A stretch of 64,000 bases of DNA, taken from positions 12,989 to 76,988 of the forward strand of contig DCLA01000086.1 of NCBI GenBank assembly GCA_002320815.1. The letters run 5' to 3'. Positions 30,284 to 38,905 of this stretch are shown piece after piece (position 1 is the stretch's first letter; each line of letters starts with the position of its first letter). The translations under genes and the position numbers were made by a program. The notes under the pieces are model-generated. The model did no database searches. It worked only from the letters and a program-made list of their open reading frames with translations, and had not been told where the DNA came from. This stretch comes from Myxococcales bacterium UBA1660. Lineage in GTDB: Bacteria; Myxococcota_A; Polyangia; Polyangiales; Houyiibacteriaceae.

Positions 30284-30892
30284 TCAGCCGAGGTCGCGCT
30301 CGAGGGGCGCCACCTCGAAGCGGTGGGCGCGCTCGTCGTAGGCCACGACGACCAGGGGGACGCCGGGGGCCAGGGGTTCGTCGGCGCGGCAGCGGATCTC
30401 GTGGAGCGAGCCGTGCTCGTCGCGCACCTGGGCGACGCCGAAGGTCTCGTCGACGCGGACCCGGACCACGCCGGCGCGGCCGAGGAGATCATCGGGGGTG
30501 CCCGCGTAGGTCTCCACCGTGGGGAGGTGACGACCGAGGACCTGGCCGGTGAGACCCATCCCGACCGGCGCGACGACCAGGGCGACCGCCAGCGCGAGGA
30601 AGGGCGAGGTGACCGCGCTGAGCGCGAGGCCGGTGGCCCCGAAGCCGAGCAGCGCGACGGAGAGGAGCACGCCGAAGGGCGCGCGCCCCACCCCGAGGAG
30701 CTGAAGGATGGAGAAGCCGGGCTCGCCGTCCGTCTCGCTCTCCGCGTCCGCGTCGACGTCGGCGTCGACATCGACGTCCACGTCGACCTCGAGCTCCGCT
30801 TCGCCGAGGCCGCCGAGCGCACCGACGCCGAGCACCATCGCCAGCGCGATGGGCAGGCCGAAGACCAATGTGTGCCAGGCGATCGGGTCCAT
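30284..30892 (-). CDS. YqiJ/NfeD-like membrane protein with OB-fold tail
   Basis: A 202-aa protein with a first membrane helix (residues 8-28), an acidic loop of alternating Asp and Val or Ala (VDVDVDVDADVDAD), two or three more helices (about 75-125), and a C-terminal 70-residue beta domain (GRAGVVRVRVDETFGVAQVRD) typical of NfeD/YqiJ OB folds. Such proteins accompany flotillins. It is upstream of the flotillin gene by 83 bp on the same strand. Start ATG 30892 has AGGCAGGT upstream. Confidence 0.85.
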   Translation of the reverse strand: MDPIAWHTLVFGLPIALAMVLGVGALGGLGEAELEVDVDVDVDADVDADAESETDGEPGFSILQLLGVGRAPFGVLLSVALLGFGATGLALSAVTSPFLALAVALVVAPVGMGLTGQVLGRHLPTVETYAGTPDDLLGRAGVVRVRVDETFGVAQVRDEHGSLHEIRCRADEPLAPGVPLVVVAYDERAHRFEVAPLERDLG

Positions 30893-31094
30893 GATGGGAC
30901 CTGCCTAGAGCACGAGGTGTGCCGACACCGGACGTCGCGAAGCGCTCGGCGCGCGCTTCGGATCAAGCGCAGGGTTGGTGCACGATGCCGCACGCGAGTG
31001 CGGCGTTGCGCAGCGATTCCTGCCAGCCGGTCGAGGGAGCGCAGGGGATGTCCATCCGCGCCTGGCCGATGGGAACCGCCGTTGAATCGGACTG

Positions 31095-31111
31095 GTCATG
31101 GCGTCCATGAC
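31095..31111. promoter_or_regulatory. Short perfect inverted repeat before M16 protease gene
   Basis: GTCATGG-CGT-CCATGAC is a perfect 7-bp inverted repeat with a 3-nt centre, lying 16 bp before ATG 31128 and next to its AAGGGG. It could be an operator or an RNA hairpin acting on translation. Other hairpins (30939-30959 and 30987-31004) lie in the same 235-bp upstream region. Confidence 0.4.
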
Positions 31112-31127
31112 GTGCCAAGGGGCAACG

Positions 31128-32687
31128 ATGAGATCGTCGTTGGAGGCCGGGATCGTGCTCGGAGTCTTGCTGATCGCCGGAGCGGCTGCTGCGCAGACCT
31201 CCGATGAGAGCGAGCCGTCCGAAGTGAGGGCTGCCGGAATGGAGGCAGTCGAGGTCCCAGTCGACTCCGCGGAGACCGGGGAGGTGGAACCGGCCGAGCC
31301 GGAGGCCGGCGACGAGCCTCCAGCGGACGAGCTACCCAGCGAAACCGCGGAGGTCCACGCGGCAAGCCCCGACGCCGCGCGAACCGCCGCACCGCCGCTG
31401 GGTCAGGTCTGGACTCGCACCCTCCCGAACGGCCTCCAGGTGGTCGGACGGCGGGATGGTCGGCAGCGGACCGCAGCGGTATGCGTCAGCTATCACGTGG
31501 GAAGCGAACAGGATCCTGCGGGCTACACCGGCCTCGCTCACCTCACCGAGCATCTGATGTTCGCACCCACGCAGCGAATGCCGAATGGCTTCCACGGCCT
31601 GCTCGAGCCGGCGGGAGCGATCTACATCAACGCGTTCACGACGGACGACGAGACACGCTATTGCTCGTCGTTCCCCGAGGGGGCTCTGCCGCTGGCGCTC
31701 TACGGCGAGGGCGAGCGCATGGCCTTCCTGCTCGAGTCGCTCAGTGAGGAAAGCTTTGCGATTCAATCGCGCGTCGTGCGACAGGAGGATCTGGATCGCA
31801 CCGGAGGCGACCGGGGTATCTCGGAGCGGATCTGGCGCTTGCCCTATGAGGAACTCTACCCCGACGACCATCCGTTCTGGTTGGGGCGCCGCCCGCAGGA
31901 CGACGTGGCGGCCATCGAGTTGGACCACGTCCGGTGGTTTCACCAGACGTACTACGTACCGGCCAACGCCGTCGTCTCCATCGTAGCGCCCCAGGGGGAG
32001 GACGAGGTGGTGGCCTGGGTGGAGCGCTACCTCGGCCACGTCCGCGGCGGTGAGCGCCCGACGCGGCCGGAGTGGATCCAGCCCGACCCCCTGACCGAGG
32101 AGACGAGGATCGACTTCGAGCTGCCGAGTCGCATGAGCCGCTTGTCGATGCTCTGGCCTTCGGCTCCGCTCTACGCGCCGGGGGACGCGGAGCTGGACTT
32201 CGTGGCCCTCTACGTGAAGCAGGAGCTCGCCGCGGAGCTTCGCCCTCAGCGGGGTGCGCGGTACTCGGTCCGGCAAAGGAGCGACCTTCGCGGTTCCCAC
32301 TTCCTGGTGGACGTCACGGCGGCCACTCCCGAGGATCTCGAGCCGATCCGGGAGACCATCGACTACATCATCGGCAAGGTCCGATTCGCCTTTCTGTCGG
32401 AGGCGGACTTCACCGGGCTCCATGGTGCGGCGATGGCTTTCATCGGAACGAGCCCTCTCGAGCGCGCGAATCGGCTCGCGGGCTCCATGCGCCATGGTGG
32501 TCCGCCTCGGACCGAGGAGCAGGAACGGGCCCGCTACGAGGCGGTGACCCGGGAGAGCCTGCTCGGAGCCGCGCGACGGTACCTTCCCGATGGGGTGCGA
32601 GTGCTCCTCGTCACGAGCTACTCGGACGTGGCTCCGCGGCGCGGGTTCGCGCACATCCGTCGGACTCCTCCGGAGGTGCGCCGATGA
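31128..32687 (+). CDS. M16 family zinc metallopeptidase, catalytic subunit
   Basis: A 519-aa secreted peptidase. It has an N-terminal signal peptide (LGVLLIAGAAAAQ), then an acidic spacer to about residue 85. The M16 domain carries the inverted zinc motif HLTEH and the downstream Glu in VVRQED, about 77 residues later as expected. It is followed by the second non-catalytic domain of the M16 half. The start at ATG 31128 has AAGGGG upstream; the earlier ATG at 31098 is less likely. The last codons overlap the next gene by 4 nt (ATGA), and that gene encodes the partner lacking the zinc site, so the active enzyme is probably a heterodimer in the periplasm. Confidence 0.94.
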   Translation: MRSSLEAGIVLGVLLIAGAAAAQTSDESEPSEVRAAGMEAVEVPVDSAETGEVEPAEPEAGDEPPADELPSETAEVHAASPDAARTAAPPLGQVWTRTLPNGLQVVGRRDGRQRTAAVCVSYHVGSEQDPAGYTGLAHLTEHLMFAPTQRMPNGFHGLLEPAGAIYINAFTTDDETRYCSSFPEGALPLALYGEGERMAFLLESLSEESFAIQSRVVRQEDLDRTGGDRGISERIWRLPYEELYPDDHPFWLGRRPQDDVAAIELDHVRWFHQTYYVPANAVVSIVAPQGEDEVVAWVERYLGHVRGGERPTRPEWIQPDPLTEETRIDFELPSRMSRLSMLWPSAPLYAPGDAELDFVALYVKQELAAELRPQRGARYSVRQRSDLRGSHFLVDVTAATPEDLEPIRETIDYIIGKVRFAFLSEADFTGLHGAAMAFIGTSPLERANRLAGSMRHGGPPRTEEQERARYEAVTRESLLGAARRYLPDGVRVLLVTSYSDVAPRRGFAHIRRTPPEVRR

Positions 32688-34081
32688 GCCTGCGGATGAT
32701 CGCGCTCGCGCTGATGACCGCCTGGGGGTGTCGCGCGTCGATTCCGCCGCCCCGTCGGCCCCTGGTCGCGACCGCGACCGAGGGGCGCCCCGAGCGCCCT
32801 GGTCTGCGGGAGGTGAACCCGCCGCGCTTCCCGCGGGTGAGCGCGCGGCGGCGGAGCGGTGGCACCCTCTGGTACGTATCCGACCCGACGCGCGAGGGGG
32901 TGGAGATCGCAGTCCACACGCGTCGGGGCGAGGACGGGGCTCACCCTCTGGGGTTGGTGTCGTTGACCACCGAGGTCCTGGGTCGGGGGCTGAGCGAAGT
33001 GCTCGGTCCGGGCCGCGTGAGCACCAAAGCCTACGGGCACGGCGCGGTCATCCAGATGCGGGTGCCCACCCGAGAGCTCGACCGGTCCCTGGCGGCGCTC
33101 GCGGCTGCGCTCGATGGGCCGCCGCCACACCGGCGGCTCGTGGATGACGAGCGCATCCTCATGCTGCAGAGCATCGAGCAGAGCGCGCACGAGCCGCGGC
33201 GCTCGTCTCGTGCTGCCGCGATGGACCAGATCCTCGGCCGACCGTCCAATCTGCGTGAGGGGGTGCGCCACTGGCGAACGCGAGTCGAGACCTTCGACCG
33301 AGCGCGGGTCGACGCATGTCGACGGGAGCGCTTCGCCCCCGCCGACCGACTCATCGTGGTCACGGGGGCGTTCGAGGTTCGCGCGCTGCGCGATTCGTTC
33401 GAGACTCATTTCGCCGCGGACCGCCCCAGCCCCGCGCGCCTTCCGGCCGAGAGGATCCAGCCGCGGGCACCGGCGCATGGAGCGCTGAGTCGCCCCATGC
33501 GCAGCGCCCGCGCCCATGTGGTCTACGCGCAACCGGCGCCGCCGCCCGCGGACCCCGACCGGATGACCTTCGCTCTCGTCGTGGACCTCTTGGGCGGGAC
33601 CTTCGGGTCTCGGTTGAACGGCTCGCTCCGAGAGACCCATTCATATACCTACGGGGTCCACGCGCACGTGGTCTCCGTGCCGCAAGTAGACCTCCTCTTC
33701 GTGGAGGCGTCCTTCGACCCGGTCGACGTGGAAGGCGCGGTGCGCGGTCTCTTCGACGAGATGCGCTCCGTCCACGAGCGCCCCTTTTCGGCCGAAGAGA
33801 TCGCGGCCGCGCGCACACGCCTCTGGGCGCAGTCCCAGGCGGCCATCGAAGGCGACGACCTGGGCGCCATGCTCGGGGCCGCCTGGACCGCGGAGCTCAC
33901 GCCCACCGAGCTCGAAGGACGCCTCGCGGCCTTGGCCGAGGTGACTCCCGAGGACGTGCAGCGGGTCGCGCGAGTGCACCTGCCCCTCGACGCTGGGGTG
34001 ATGGTCATCACCGGGGACTTCGACGCGATCGGTGGCTTCACGGTGGTGCGCGACTCGTCGGGATTTTACCTCCGGCGCTGA
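32684..34081 (+). CDS. M16 peptidase-like subunit without zinc site, lipoprotein
   Basis: A 465-aa protein starting with a signal and lipobox AWGC, so it is probably a membrane-anchored lipoprotein. It lacks HxxEH but keeps the substrate-binding motif of non-catalytic M16 subunits: GGTFGSRLNGSLRET...YTYG with Arg and Tyr. A GGAGG eight bases before ATG 32684 sets the start, which overlaps the stop of the catalytic subunit. Such pairs form a clam-shaped protease degrading short peptides. The anchor on this subunit could hold the complex at the membrane. Confidence 0.9.
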   Translation: MSLRMIALALMTAWGCRASIPPPRRPLVATATEGRPERPGLREVNPPRFPRVSARRRSGGTLWYVSDPTREGVEIAVHTRRGEDGAHPLGLVSLTTEVLGRGLSEVLGPGRVSTKAYGHGAVIQMRVPTRELDRSLAALAAALDGPPPHRRLVDDERILMLQSIEQSAHEPRRSSRAAAMDQILGRPSNLREGVRHWRTRVETFDRARVDACRRERFAPADRLIVVTGAFEVRALRDSFETHFAADRPSPARLPAERIQPRAPAHGALSRPMRSARAHVVYAQPAPPPADPDRMTFALVVDLLGGTFGSRLNGSLRETHSYTYGVHAHVVSVPQVDLLFVEASFDPVDVEGAVRGLFDEMRSVHERPFSAEEIAAARTRLWAQSQAAIEGDDLGAMLGAAWTAELTPTELEGRLAALAEVTPEDVQRVARVHLPLDAGVMVITGDFDAIGGFTVVRDSSGFYLRR

Positions 34082-34136
34082 CCCGCTCGCCCGAAAGGCG
34101 GGCGGGGGGCGGGCTCGCCGTACTACGCTGCCGGCG

Positions 34137-34718
34137 ATGCGTCGCTGGCTGCTCTTCCCGATGATCTGGGTGCTCGCGTGTGGGGAGGCTCCCGCGGTCC
34201 CCGCGGAGACGGAGCCCGCCGCGGAGTCCGCCGAGGAGCCGCCGCCGGAGGAGCCGGCGACCGGCGAGACCCGGCGCCGTACGGTCTACGTGCCCGCCTA
34301 CTCGCACATCGATCGGGGCCGGCCGACGCTCTTCTCGATCACGCTCAGCGTGCGCAACGTGGACCCCTCGGCGCCGGTGACGCTGACGGCGGTCGACTAC
34401 TACGACACCTCGGGCCACCGGGTGCGGCGCTACCTGAGCGCGCCGCGCCGGCTGGCGCCGCTGGCGACCGCCGAGTTCTCGGTGGAGACCCTGGACGAAG
34501 CGGGCGGGTCGGGCGCGAACTTCCTGGTCTACTGGGAGGGCCCCTCGGACGCGCACCCGCTGCTGACCGAGACCGTGATGATCGGTCAGGCCGACACCGG
34601 CTACGTCGCGTTCACGTCGCGCGGGGTGGAGCTCGACCGACCGCTAGCCCGGGAGGCCGCCGCGTCGGACACGGTGTCGCCCTCGTCGGCGTCGCCGGCG
34701 ACCATGGGCTCGGAGTAG
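34137..34718 (+). CDS. DUF3124-type lipoprotein
   Basis: A 193-aa protein with a signal and lipobox VLAC, then a Pro/Glu-rich linker, and a 120-residue domain with VYVPAYSHI, LSVRNVDPS, VDYYDTSG and GGSGANFLVYW. These segments match the DUF3124 family, a periplasmic beta-domain of unknown role. It has an unusual Ala/Ser tail of about 40 residues that lies antisense to the end of the antiporter gene. The start is ATG 34137. It is 56 bp downstream of the M16 pair and may be co-transcribed. Confidence 0.88.
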   Translation: MRRWLLFPMIWVLACGEAPAVPAETEPAAESAEEPPPEEPATGETRRRTVYVPAYSHIDRGRPTLFSITLSVRNVDPSAPVTLTAVDYYDTSGHRVRRYLSAPRRLAPLATAEFSVETLDEAGGSGANFLVYWEGPSDAHPLLTETVMIGQADTGYVAFTSRGVELDRPLAREAAASDTVSPSSASPATMGSE

Positions 34719-36730
34719 CCGGAGAGCAGGAGCAGGCGCCCGCGCTCGATGGCCTCGGTGGTCCCGGCGAGGGCCAAGACGTCCCCGGCCTGCAGCGGCT
34801 CTTGGCCCGTCGGGAGCCGGTGGGTCTCGTCGGCGCTGCGGAGGGCCACCACGGTGGCGCCGGTCTCGGCGCGCAGGTCGAGGTCGGCGAGGGTCTTGCC
34901 CACGGCGTAGCTCTCCGGCCCGAGGGCGACGCCGCGGGCGCGATCGAGCCCGAGGAGCCCATCGGAGTGTGAGTCGGCCGCGCCGGCGGTGGTCTGGCGC
35001 GCCAGCAGGTCCACCAAGCGCTCGGCGTTGGTGCGCACCTCGGGGGCTGCGCGGCCGGCGGTGCGCCAGAGGACCACCGCGGTGAGGAGCACGAAGACGG
35101 TCAGCGCGATCGCCACCGCGCCGCCGTCGAAGGGCAGCGCGACCACCGCGCAGGGGATGCCGACCCCCAGGAGCACCGTGAGCTGGATGCCGACCTCGAG
35201 GAGCTTCCGGGGCCGCGACGCGGAGCCGTCCTTGGGGCCGAAGACCCGGTCGCCCACCCCGACGCCGAGGGCGCGGGCGGCGCGGACGAAGGCCAGGCCG
35301 GGGATGGCGGCGGCGAGGGCCGCGCCGCCGAGGACCGCCCAGCGGTCCCAGGGGGCCTCCAGACCGAGGCGCGTGCGCGCCAGGTCCTCGAGCCAGTCGG
35401 CGGCGATGGCGGCGGAGATCACCACGCCGGAGGCGACCAGACCCTCGAGGGCCACGATCCACCCGATGCGCTTGAGCGGCGAACGCCGGCCGGGGGTCCG
35501 CTCTTCGCGGAAGCGCTCGATCCAGCCTTCGTAGAGCCCCAGGACGTTCTGCATCTTCTGGGGCATGAGGTGGTCGACCATCCGCGCCAGGGGGTCCGCC
35601 AGCCGCAGCATCAGCGGCGTGGTGAAGGCGGTGAGCACCGCGACGGTGACCACCACCGGGGCCAGGCTCTCGGGGACCAGGCCGGCTTCGGCGCCGATGG
35701 CCGAGAGGATGAAGCCGAACTCGCCGACCTGCCCCAGGGCGAGGCCGGAGGTGAGCGAGACGCGCAGGCCGATGCCCGAGAGCAGGCCGGCGATGGTCAC
35801 GGCCAGGAGCTGGGTGACCAGGACCACCGCGAAGGCCAGGAGCGAGATGTCCAGGTGCTCGTAGGCGACTCGGGGATCCACCGTCATCCCGATGGCCACG
35901 AAGAAGATGGCGGCGAAGGTGTCCCGCAGGGGGCTGGCCAGGTGCTCGACCCGCTTCCCCTCGCCGGACTCGGCCACGAGCATCCCCGCGAAGAAGGCCC
36001 CGAGGGCCACCGAGTAGCCCAGGGACTCGGCGGCGAGGGCCAGCCCGAAGCACACCCCCATGCAGACCACGACGAGCAGCTCGGTGCTGCCGCCCCGGAC
36101 CACCCAGCGGACCAGCCGGGGGATCACCAGCAGGCCGAGGGCCACCATCGCCAGGAGCACCGCGCCGAGCCGGCCCACCACCGCGGCGATCTCCCCGGCG
36201 GACAAGCCCTTGCCCGCGGCGACGGCGGTGAGGATGGCGGCCAGCACGATGGCGGCGACGTCCTGGAGCACCAGCACGCCCATCACGTGCCGGCGGACGT
36301 CGGCTCGGACCTCGCGGTCCTCGAAGACCCGGGAGACGACCATGGTGCTGGAGATGGCCAGCGAGGCGCCCAGGAAGAGCGAGGCCCGGCTGTTCCATCC
36401 GAGCCCCTGGCCCAGGCTGAACCCGGCCCCGAGGAGCGCGCCCACTTCGATCAGCGCGGTGACGCCCGCGGTGGGCAGGACCTCCAGGAGTCGTCGGAGC
36501 CGAAGCTCCAGGCCGACCACGAACATGACCAACACCACGCCCAGCTCGGAGAGGCTGTGCATCCGGTCGGCGTCGGCGAAGACCGGGATGGGGATGTACG
36601 GCCCGACGATGAGACCCGCGGCCAGGTAGCCGAGGATCGAGGGTTGCCCGAGGCGCCGGAAGAGCAGGCCGGTGGCCGAGGCCACCAGGAGGACGATGGC
36701 CAGATCGGTGACGAAAGACGCGCCGTGCAT
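34601..36730 (-). CDS. Monovalent cation:proton antiporter, KefB/CPA2 type
   Basis: A 709-aa inner-membrane transporter. About twelve hydrophobic helices (residues 5-390) include the CPA2 signatures GYLAAGLIVGPY, ELGVVLVMFVVGLELRL, SLAISSTMVVSR and VLVLQDVAAI. Two or three extra helices follow near 440-550, and a C-terminal RCK_C/TrkA_C domain (about 610-680, GKTLADLDLRAETGATVVALR) probably binds a regulatory ligand. No Rossmann RCK_N domain is present. It exchanges K+ or Na+ for H+. The last 118 bp overlap the convergent DUF3124 gene. Confidence 0.93.
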   Translation of the reverse strand: MHGASFVTDLAIVLLVASATGLLFRRLGQPSILGYLAAGLIVGPYIPIPVFADADRMHSLSELGVVLVMFVVGLELRLRRLLEVLPTAGVTALIEVGALLGAGFSLGQGLGWNSRASLFLGASLAISSTMVVSRVFEDREVRADVRRHVMGVLVLQDVAAIVLAAILTAVAAGKGLSAGEIAAVVGRLGAVLLAMVALGLLVIPRLVRWVVRGGSTELLVVVCMGVCFGLALAAESLGYSVALGAFFAGMLVAESGEGKRVEHLASPLRDTFAAIFFVAIGMTVDPRVAYEHLDISLLAFAVVLVTQLLAVTIAGLLSGIGLRVSLTSGLALGQVGEFGFILSAIGAEAGLVPESLAPVVVTVAVLTAFTTPLMLRLADPLARMVDHLMPQKMQNVLGLYEGWIERFREERTPGRRSPLKRIGWIVALEGLVASGVVISAAIAADWLEDLARTRLGLEAPWDRWAVLGGAALAAAIPGLAFVRAARALGVGVGDRVFGPKDGSASRPRKLLEVGIQLTVLLGVGIPCAVVALPFDGGAVAIALTVFVLLTAVVLWRTAGRAAPEVRTNAERLVDLLARQTTAGAADSHSDGLLGLDRARGVALGPESYAVGKTLADLDLRAETGATVVALRSADETHRLPTGQEPLQAGDVLALAGTTEAIERGRLLLLSGYSEPMVAGDADEGDTVSDAAASRASGRSSSTPRDVNAT

Positions 36731-36769
36731 CGGCGGTGGGAGACGCGGAAGAGGTCGAGGCGTTTCGCC

Positions 36770-38797
36770 CTACTGCAACCATCGCAGTAAGGAGGCGACC
36801 GCTTCGATGAGCTCGATGGGCTCGATGGGCTTGGGGACGTGGTTCTGGAAGCCGGCCCGGAGCGCCCGGGCGCGGTCCTCGGGGCGGGCGTAGGCGGTGA
36901 GGGCCAGGGCCAGGGTGCGGCCGCCCTCCTCGGGCTCCAGGCCGCGGACCTGGCGGATGAAGGTGTAGCCGTCCATGCCCGGCATGCCGATGTCCGAGAT
37001 GATCAGGTCCGGACGCCAGCTCGTGACGACCCCGAGGGACTCCATGGGGTCGTTCGACCGGGTGACCTCCGCGCCGTTCTTCTCCAGGAGGAGCGCGACG
37101 AAGTCCCGGGTGTCCTCTTCGTCCTCGACCAGCAGGATCCGTCGCCCGAAGAGCTCGGGATGCTCGGCGTCGACCTGGCTGTTCCGGGCGCCGGAGTCGG
37201 GGGCCTCCGCCTCCTCCAGGGAGGCGAGCGGCATGCGGACCTCGAAGAGGGCGCCGCCGAGGGCCGAGTCCCCGACGGTGATCGAGCCGCCGTGGAGCTC
37301 CACGAGCTGCTTGGCGATCGCCAGGCCGAGCCCCATGCCGCCCTGGGCGCGCGTGATCTCCTGGTCGTGCTGGCGGAAGCGGTCGAAGGCGTAGGGCTTG
37401 AACTCGTCGGGGACGCCCGGGCCGTCGTCGGCCACGCTGAGGACCATCTGGGGTCCCTCGGCGGCCAGGTGGACCTGCACCACGCCGCCGCGCGGCGTGA
37501 ACTTCACCGCGTTCGAGAGGAGGTTCCAGGCGATCTGCTGGAGCCGATGGGGGTCGCCCATGACCGTGAGCGATTGGTCCTCGCGTACCTCGATGGCGAT
37601 CTCCTTGGAGACCGCGGCCGGGCGGACGGTGTCGATGGCGGCATCGATGGCCTCGCGCACGCCGAGTCGGTCCACGTGCATGCGCAGGTGACCGGAGACG
37701 ATGCGGCCGATGTCGAGGAGGTCCTCGATGAGATGGAGCTGGGAGCGGGCGTTCCGCTCGATGGTCTCCAGGGCGCGCTCGGCGTTCTCGGGGGTGAGCT
37801 CGCCGGAGCGCAAGAGGCTCAGCCACCCGAGCATGGCGTTGAGGGGGGTGCGGAGCTCGTGGCTCACGGTGGCCAGGAACTCGTCCTTGAGCCGGCTGGC
37901 CTGCTCGGCGACGCGCTGCGCGTCCCTGGCGGCGTCCAGGGCGCGCTCGCGTTCGGTCACGTCCGAGCCGTGCACGAAGACGCCGCTGATCTGGAGCGTC
38001 TCGTCGCGGATCGGCTGGTAGACGAAGTCCACGTAGTGCTCGCGGAGCTCGCCGCCCGGACCGCTGGCCAGGTCGAGGCGGATGCCGGATCCGATGAAGG
38101 GCTCCCCGCTGCGGAAGACCTCGTCGAGGATGCGGACGAAGCCCTGCTCTTCGATCTCCGGGAGCGCCTGGTCGACGGTGAGGCCGATGATCTCCCGGTC
38201 GCCGATGAGCCGCTGGTAGGCCGGGTTGGTCCGGGTGAACACGTGGGTCGGCCCGCTGAGGAACGCCATGAAGCCCGGGGACTGCTCGAGCAGGGCGGCC
38301 ACCTCGAGCCCGTCGTCCAGCACGCGGAAGGCCTGCTGCACCATCTGGGTGGGCCGGATGGCCTCTTCCCAGTCGAAGCCGGCGGCTTCCCGCAGCCGGC
38401 TCACGTTCATGGTGTGCTGCAGGACGTAGGCGACCTCGCCCTGGGCATCGAAGATGGGGGTGTGGGTCGCGCTCCAGAAGGCGTCGCGCTCGGGACCCGC
38501 CGCCGAGGCCGGGAGCCGGTAGCGGATGAAGGGCAGCGCGTCGGGCTTCCCGGTCTGGAGCACCTGCTCCAGGGACCGGCGCAGCCGGACCGCGGGGGCG
38601 TTGTTTGGATCGCTCGGATCGTGGGGGAAGCGCTCGAAGAGGTGAACGCCGATCAGCTCCTCCAGGGTGCTCCCGGTGGTCTCCAGGTACGAGCGGTTGG
38701 CCGCCACGTACCGGAGGTTCCGGTCGAGAGCCATGTAGGCGTTGGGGGACGCATCGAAGAGCGCCCCGAAGTCGACCTTCACCGCAGGAGAAGCCAA
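36770..38797 (-). CDS. Hybrid sensor histidine kinase, PAS-PAS-HisKA-HATPase-REC
   Basis: A 675-aa soluble two-component kinase. It has PAS domains at about residues 8-133 and 165-285, a short coiled coil, HisKA with His313 in SHELRTPLN, HATPase with N429 (LLSNAVKF), DDGPG and GMGLGLAI, and a C-terminal receiver domain with Asp602 (SDIGMPGMDG) and the Lys of VPKP. There is no membrane segment, so it senses a cytoplasmic signal. It starts with TTG 38797; GTG 38782 is the alternative. It is 39 bp upstream of the antiporter gene on the same strand, which may place it in one transcript. Confidence 0.95.
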   Translation of the reverse strand: MASPAVKVDFGALFDASPNAYMALDRNLRYVAANRSYLETTGSTLEELIGVHLFERFPHDPSDPNNAPAVRLRRSLEQVLQTGKPDALPFIRYRLPASAAGPERDAFWSATHTPIFDAQGEVAYVLQHTMNVSRLREAAGFDWEEAIRPTQMVQQAFRVLDDGLEVAALLEQSPGFMAFLSGPTHVFTRTNPAYQRLIGDREIIGLTVDQALPEIEEQGFVRILDEVFRSGEPFIGSGIRLDLASGPGGELREHYVDFVYQPIRDETLQISGVFVHGSDVTERERALDAARDAQRVAEQASRLKDEFLATVSHELRTPLNAMLGWLSLLRSGELTPENAERALETIERNARSQLHLIEDLLDIGRIVSGHLRMHVDRLGVREAIDAAIDTVRPAAVSKEIAIEVREDQSLTVMGDPHRLQQIAWNLLSNAVKFTPRGGVVQVHLAAEGPQMVLSVADDGPGVPDEFKPYAFDRFRQHDQEITRAQGGMGLGLAIAKQLVELHGGSITVGDSALGGALFEVRMPLASLEEAEAPDSGARNSQVDAEHPELFGRRILLVEDEEDTRDFVALLLEKNGAEVTRSNDPMESLGVVTSWRPDLIISDIGMPGMDGYTFIRQVRGLEPEEGGRTLALALTAYARPEDRARALRAGFQNHVPKPIEPIELIEAVASLLRWLQ

Positions 38798-38905
38798 CGA
38801 GTCACCACACCCACGCGCGCACCACCTCGATCCACCCGCCGAGTCTAGCAGGCGCGGGGGGTCACGCTCGCTCCATTTCCCGACGCAGCTCGCCGGGCTA
38901 CGACG

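Noticed and set aside
34644..37826. 1060-aa minus-strand frame across the antiporter and histidine kinase genes
   Set aside because: Shifted frame with Arg/Pro/Gly composition; the correct frames carry clear motifs.
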